Part shown: piece by piece, positions 33,664 to 37,222 of the stretch
How the letters are laid out: every line of letters begins with the position of its first letter
Numbering within the stretch: the stretch's first letter is position 1
Assembly: GCA_025774805.1 (NCBI GenBank)
Contig: JALGZR010000024.1
Span: 1-37,222, forward strand
Length of the DNA stretch: 37,222 nt
Direction of reading: 5' to 3'
DNA from: a bacterium
GTDB taxonomy: Bacteria > ARS69
Program-made: the position numbers and the translations under genes
The notes under the pieces: generated by a model
What the model was told of the DNA's origin: nothing
Databases searched by the model: none
Seen by the model: the letters and a program-made list of their open reading frames with translations, nothing else

Positions 33664-34479
33664 TCAGACGAGGAGGACTCCGCGCAGCACGGTGTGCGCC
33701 CGGCCCCGCAGGAGTGCGCGATCTCCCCGAAGCTCCACCTCGATCACTCCCCCGCGTGACGACGCCTGGAACGCCTTGAACCGGGTCTTCCCCAACCGCG
33801 GACTCCAGTAGGGCCCCAGAGCGCAATGCATGGAGCCGGTGACCGGATCCTCGTCGATCCCCACCGCAGGAGCGAAGTAGCGGGAGACGAAGTCGAACTC
33901 CCCCGAGCCACGGGCGGTCGCCATGATCGTGGCGGAGCCCGACTCCCGCAGCGCCGCGAAGTCCGGTGAGAGGTTCCGCAACACCTCCTCCGACTCGAGC
34001 TCCACGATCCAGTTGTCCTCCCCGATGGATCGCGCGGGAACGAGAGCCACGTTTCTCGCGGTTACGCCGAGTGCTCGTCGCGCCCCGGCGGAGAGCTCGG
34101 CCGGGTCGGAGGGCAACGCGGGAAAGTCGAGCTCGATCGCGGTGCCGCGACGCACCGCCCGAAGCTCTCCGCTCTTCGTGTGGAAGACGGCCTCGCGGTC
34201 TGCCGCGAGACGTCCCGTCTCCCAGAGGACGTGCGCCGTCGCGAGCGTCGCGTGCCCGCACAGGGCGACCTCGAGGGCGGGAGTGAACCAGCGAAGCGCG
34301 TACCCTCTCTCGACGGGCCGGGGGAATGCGGTCTCCGAGAGGTTCATCTCCGCGGCGACCGCCTGCATCCACCCCTCGTCCCGCTCCTCGTCGAGCAGAC
34401 AGACGGCGGCCGGGTTTCCCCGGAAGGGCTCCTCCGTGAACGCATCCACTTGGAAGATCGGGATCTCGCTTCGGGACAT
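33664..34479 (-). CDS. PhzF family isomerase-like protein
   Basis: 271 aa. N-terminal VDAFTEEPFRGNPAAVCLLD (11-30), catalytic Glu in AEMNLSETAF (Glu44), CGHATLATAHVL (74-85), and the second-half signature GIDEDPVTGSMHCALG. PhzF enzymes are diaminopimelate-epimerase-fold isomerases; only some act in phenazine synthesis, and no phz genes are present here, so the substrate is open. The ATG at 34477-34479 is preceded by GGGGGT. The gene stands alone between DUF2461 and the small-ORF region. Confidence 0.92.
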   Translation of the reverse strand: MSRSEIPIFQVDAFTEEPFRGNPAAVCLLDEERDEGWMQAVAAEMNLSETAFPRPVERGYALRWFTPALEVALCGHATLATAHVLWETGRLAADREAVFHTKSGELRAVRRGTAIELDFPALPSDPAELSAGARRALGVTARNVALVPARSIGEDNWIVELESEEVLRNLSPDFAALRESGSATIMATARGSGEFDFVSRYFAPAVGIDEDPVTGSMHCALGPYWSPRLGKTRFKAFQASSRGGVIEVELRGDRALLRGRAHTVLRGVLLV

Positions 34480-34761
34480 TGCCTGGACCCCCGGGGGTAT
34501 GAGGCTCGCAGGGCGGGCCGCGAAGAAGCAGGATACCGCGAAGCGGCGGCGGGGGGGAGCGGCAGCGGCTCGCCTCGCCCGGCGAGACGCACTGGCCCGA
34601 GGTCGGCCCTTTCGCGGGGCAGGGTTCTGTTCTATCCTATGGGTCGAGCTCCGCGACGCTCTCTCGGGGGTGCGCGGCGGTCCCGATGGCTCGGGGCGGC
34701 CCGAGGGACCGGGCGGTGGGGTGCCGCCGGGAGCGACCACGCCCGGGAAGGAGGTGATCCA

Positions 34762-34806
34762 GTGGGTAGTACCAGTAGCGGCTCGGCGGAGGTGGCGTCC
34801 CCGTAG
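34762..34806 (+). CDS. 14-codon ORF behind a 13-nt perfect Shine-Dalgarno
   Basis: GTG at 34762-34764 is preceded, two nt away, by AAGGAGGTGATCC (34748-34760). This is the full complement of the conserved 3' tail of bacterial 16S rRNA (GGATCACCTCCTT). The frame encodes MGSTSSGSAEVASP and stops at TAG. A strong hairpin at 34885-34918 would end the transcript. A possible -10 (TATCCT) is at 34633-34638, but the -35 is not convincing. It may be a leader peptide, a small protein, or a non-coding RNA that touches the ribosome. The same frame is open upstream but that part is Gly/Arg-rich and lacks support. Confidence 0.45.
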   Translation: MGSTSSGSAEVASP

Positions 34807-34884
34807 GGGCCTCCCGAGTGACCGCGAAGGTAGCTTGGATCGAGCCCCTTCCTGGGGGCACCCAGCGCCATCGAAACCGACCCG

Positions 34885-34918
34885 AACGACCCCGGGGCCG
34901 AACGGCTCCGGGGTCGTT
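34885..34918. terminator. strong hairpin downstream of the small ORF
   Basis: AACGACCCCGG pairs perfectly with CCGGGGTCGTT (11 bp), and an inner GCCG-AA-CGGC can extend it. CCCTTT follows on the plus strand. It also lies 15 nt past the stop of the minus-strand secreted protein, so it may terminate both transcripts. Confidence 0.7.
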
Positions 34919-34933
34919 CCCTTTCCGGGTCGA

Positions 34934-36595
34934 TCACTTCAGTCGCACGAGCTTCGCGGTCGCCCGGGAGCCGTCCGCGGCGACCGCACGCACGAAGTAG
35001 GTTCCCGGAGCCGTCCCCCGAAGATCCCACGCCGTGGCCCGGACCCCCGACGCGTGGCCTCCGAGGTCCCGGCGGGCGACGAGCCGGCCGATCACGTCGT
35101 ACATCGCGACCCGGAACCGTCCCGCGATCGGCGGGACGAAGCGGAGCTCGACGCGTTCGCGCGCGGGATTCGGCTCGATGCGGATCGCGAGAGCGCTGGG
35201 ACGCGGGGCGAGCCCGAGCGCCGCCGTCGGATCCGACCCGTACGGCGAGATCTCGACTCCGATCGGACTCGCCCTCTCGGCGGCGAAGGTCTCTGCGAAG
35301 TCGGCCCCCTGATTCGGCGGCCCGTAGGCGATCGTGCGCAGGGGCCGGAAGCGAAAGTGCGGCCCGAGTGCCGGATCGGTGTTCGGGATCGGATCGGTCT
35401 CCCAGAGTCCGCTCGCCCCGTATTCGTACGCGTCTCCCGTGCACTGCGTCTCGGGCGGGGTCTCGTCATCCGAGTAGTAGGTCGTCCAGTCGAAGCCGGG
35501 GATGTCCGTGTCGATGGAGAAGTGATGGGCGATCGTCCCCGAGTCTCCCGAGACCTGCTGCCAGGTGACGGGCGCCGACGTAATCGCGTCCGGGTTGCCG
35601 TCGACGAGAACGCCGGCGGGGTTGGCCTCGTCGCGGTAGACCATCCCGGAGGCGGACGGCTCGTAGTCCCAGTAGTCGACGACCCCGGAGATGGCGTGGA
35701 CGCGGAGAACCGTGAGGAGGTCCTCCCGTTCCTCGTAGAAGGCGTGGATGCGGTGCGTCGTGGGTCCGCTGTTCGCGCCGACGTATCCCCGCAGCGCCCG
35801 GATCGGACCCGTGCGATTCACGATCATCGCGCCCTCCCCCGCGCTGAACGTGTCCTCCGATCGCACGCAGACGCCCGGCGCGAAGAGCGACTTGTGGCGA
35901 TCCAGGATGTCCACCCCGGTCGCACCACCCGCCGTCACCGCCGTCTCGTCGCGAATCCACCGGTCGGCGAAGTGCACGGTATAGGCCCCCGTGGTCACGC
36001 GCGAGTCTTCCGGGTTGGGACCGGACATGGTGTTGTAGGTGGCCTTGTATCCTCCCGACAGGAGCACGAACTGGTAGTCGATGGAGGGAACTCCCGCGGC
36101 CGGATCCAGGCTGCCGTCGCTCTCGAAGAGGTAGAGTCGCCCCGTGGATCCGCAGAGGGGGTCGGTGAGCGTGAGCTCGAGTCCGGTGCCGAGCACGACC
36201 CCGGAGGGGTGCCCGGTCCCGGGATCTCCCGCGTCGCCCGCCCGCAACACGATCTCGTCGTCTCCGTCGATGCCGGGGACGGGGTCCGCGCCGGTGAATG
36301 TCGAGGTATCGGCGTACGTCAGGATCTCGGAGCCGGTGGGATCGATGTTGTAGATCGTGCCGAAGTCCACGGTGGCCCGCTCGTCGACCTGAGCGGGGAC
36401 GGGGACCCATCCCCCGTCGTAACGAAACGCCACGACCCTCTCCGTCGAGACCCCGTCGAGGGAGGGCACCTCCGCTCCCGTCAGGACCACGGGATCGCGG
36501 GATCTCGGAAACGCGATCGCGGAGGAGGCGGCCGCCACCAGCGCGAGCGTGGCGACGTAACCCGCGAGTCCGGGATATCCGTTCTTCACTCTCAT
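34934..36595 (-). CDS. secreted protein with C-terminal FlgD-Ig/T9SS-like tail
   Basis: 553 aa. The ATG at 36593-36595 follows GGAGGAG. Signal peptide near 12-28 (YVATLALVAAASSAIAF). The central region is rich in beta-strand with acidic stretches (GIDGDDEIVLRAGDAGDP, SIDTDIPGFDWTTYYSDDET) and a few Cys residues (LCGSTG, GVCVRSED, TQCTGD); I do not recognise a catalytic domain. The last ~80 residues (RIEPNPARERVELRFVPPIA, then GTAPGTYFVRAVAADGSRAT) are the FlgD-Ig/type IX sorting pattern, as in the metalloprotease at 21406. Presumably exported to the outer surface. No partner genes adjacent. Confidence 0.8.
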   Translation of the reverse strand: MRVKNGYPGLAGYVATLALVAAASSAIAFPRSRDPVVLTGAEVPSLDGVSTERVVAFRYDGGWVPVPAQVDERATVDFGTIYNIDPTGSEILTYADTSTFTGADPVPGIDGDDEIVLRAGDAGDPGTGHPSGVVLGTGLELTLTDPLCGSTGRLYLFESDGSLDPAAGVPSIDYQFVLLSGGYKATYNTMSGPNPEDSRVTTGAYTVHFADRWIRDETAVTAGGATGVDILDRHKSLFAPGVCVRSEDTFSAGEGAMIVNRTGPIRALRGYVGANSGPTTHRIHAFYEEREDLLTVLRVHAISGVVDYWDYEPSASGMVYRDEANPAGVLVDGNPDAITSAPVTWQQVSGDSGTIAHHFSIDTDIPGFDWTTYYSDDETPPETQCTGDAYEYGASGLWETDPIPNTDPALGPHFRFRPLRTIAYGPPNQGADFAETFAAERASPIGVEISPYGSDPTAALGLAPRPSALAIRIEPNPARERVELRFVPPIAGRFRVAMYDVIGRLVARRDLGGHASGVRATAWDLRGTAPGTYFVRAVAADGSRATAKLVRLK

Positions 36596-36690
36596 CGGCT
36601 CTCCTCCCGGAACGGTCCGCGGGGGCGAGCCCCGACGCCGGCTCGGGGGCGGCCTCCCAGGGTCCCGTTCCCGTTCTCCGTCCCGCAACC

Positions 36691-36721
36691 ATCATACGCC
36701 TCCGGACCGGACCGATTCCAA
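36691..36721 (-). promoter_or_regulatory. possible promoter for the secreted protein at 34934-36595
   Basis: TATGAT (36691-36696) is a good -10; TTGGAA (36716-36721) is a fair -35 but the spacer is 19 nt. Confidence 0.3.
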
Positions 36722-36758
36722 CCGGTCGAGCACCGGGCCCGCGGCGCAGGGCGTGAAG

Positions 36759-36787
36759 TTGCCCTTCCCCCGGGATCCCGATAGATT
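36759..36787 (+). promoter_or_regulatory. promoter for aconitase
   Basis: TTGCCC (36759-36764), 17-nt spacer, TAGATT (36782-36787). Start near 36794, about 59 nt before the ATG. Confidence 0.6.
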
Positions 36788-36852
36788 CGGTCCGGCAAGA
36801 GACCCCGCGGCATCCGATTCTCTCGAGAGACGCTTCCGACGAAGGACGAACC

Positions 36853-37222
36853 CATGAGCGGAGACAAGGAGACGTATCCCCTCGCGAAGAGGGTCTATTC
36901 CGACCTCGCCGAAAAGCTCGCGCGGTTGCGCGGGCGCCTCGGCCGCCCTTTGACCTATGCGGAGAAGGTGGTCCTCTCCCACCTCGACGATCCGGAGAGG
37001 GCGGAGCTCGAAGCCGGAAAGGCGTTCCTCTTGCTGAGGCCCGACCGCGTCGCGATGCAGGATGCCACCGCCCAGATGGCGCTTCTCCAGTTCATGATGG
37101 CGGGGCGGAGGACGACGGCCGTGCCCTCCACCGTGCACTGCGACCATCTGATCCAGGCGCGGTCGGGGGCCGGAGAGGACATGATGAACGCCATCGAGGT
37201 GAACCGGGAGGTCTACAACTTC
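36853..37222 (+). CDS. acn: aconitate hydratase, N-terminal part (truncated by window)
   Basis: The first 123 codons are visible. [20 protein letters not shown] and [15 protein letters not shown] are the strongly conserved N-terminal segments of aconitases of the mitochondrial type, which isomerise citrate to isocitrate with a [4Fe-4S] cluster; the cluster cysteines lie downstream, outside the window. The ATG at 36853 follows GGACGAACCC, a moderate ribosome-binding site, and a sigma70-like promoter is upstream. The gene is divergent from the secreted protein at 34934-36595. Confidence 0.93.

Noticed and set aside
34748-34761. Fragment of 16S rRNA (antisense 3' end)
   Set aside because: Identity stops after about 14 nt; the neighbouring conserved 16S bases (GCCGCAGGTTCCCC region) are not present, so it is a Shine-Dalgarno-like sequence.
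33923-36784. 953-aa frame on the plus strand
   Set aside because: Runs antisense through PhzF and the secreted protein, with no domain; long open frames are expected in such G+C-rich DNA.

Overview
The window is about 37 kb of high-G+C bacterial chromosome. It has no rRNA, tRNA, integrase, IS or CRISPR that I can see. Several traits suggest a Gram-negative lineage of the FCB type, with Candidatus Eisenbacteria or a close relative as my best guess. These are two large secreted proteins with C-terminal FlgD-Ig/type-IX-like tails, FG-GAP/ASPIC proteins, a lipoprotein opening CAYFNTLYNA, and a bacterial topoisomerase VI. This placement is inference; no marker gene here fixes the phylum.

Layout. 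(a) 1-5097, minus strand: ugd and rfbB (nucleotide-sugar synthesis), yhbY (ribosome assembly), a GT-C-like membrane glycosyltransferase whose TPR tail is split off by an apparent one-base frameshift, then a separately promoted FG-GAP/ASPIC protein cut by the window edge. (b) 5337-13251: a winged-helix-like protein, an orphan, an ArsB/CitM-type transporter, a membrane protein with TPRs, a stand-alone HARE-HTH protein, a small exported orphan, and two convergent intramembrane-protease genes (CPBP and M50) overlapping by 241 bp. (c) 13420-17773: a 1029-aa FG-GAP/ASPIC/TPR protein and a secreted Cys-containing protein, separated by a repeat-bearing intergenic region. (d) 18137-23250: topoisomerase VI B and A subunits with long basic N-terminal tails, divergent from a putative secreted metalloprotease. 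(e) 23351-31627, minus strand: a complete-looking pyrimidine operon, pyrR-pyrB-pyrC-[TPR lipoprotein]-pyrK-pyrD-pyrF-pyrE. It is read from a clear sigma70-type promoter through a leader with a PyrR-binding hairpin and an intrinsic terminator. (f) 31624-37222: a secreted beta-sandwich-like protein, a DUF2461 protein, a PhzF-family protein, a tiny ORF behind a 13-nt perfect Shine-Dalgarno, a secreted sorting-domain protein, and the start of aconitase.

How the genes work together. The pyr genes form one translationally coupled unit that would make UMP from carbamoyl phosphate (carAB is absent here), with PyrR attenuating transcription when UMP/UTP is high. A 684-aa TPR/TonB-C-like lipoprotein is coupled into the middle of this operon. 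ugd/rfbB and the membrane glycosyltransferase point to cell-surface polysaccharide synthesis. Topo VI B and A form one short-leader operon.

Most notable beyond the genes: an interspersed intergenic element (core CTCACCRGTCTCTGCTGCG), four copies plus a half copy. In three cases it sits 18-20 nt after a stop codon. Others are the small-ORF/terminator unit near 34.8 kb, a perfect 27-bp palindrome and AT-rich direct repeats around the 1029-aa gene, and a 14-bp-arm perfect hairpin between ugd and its divergent neighbour.
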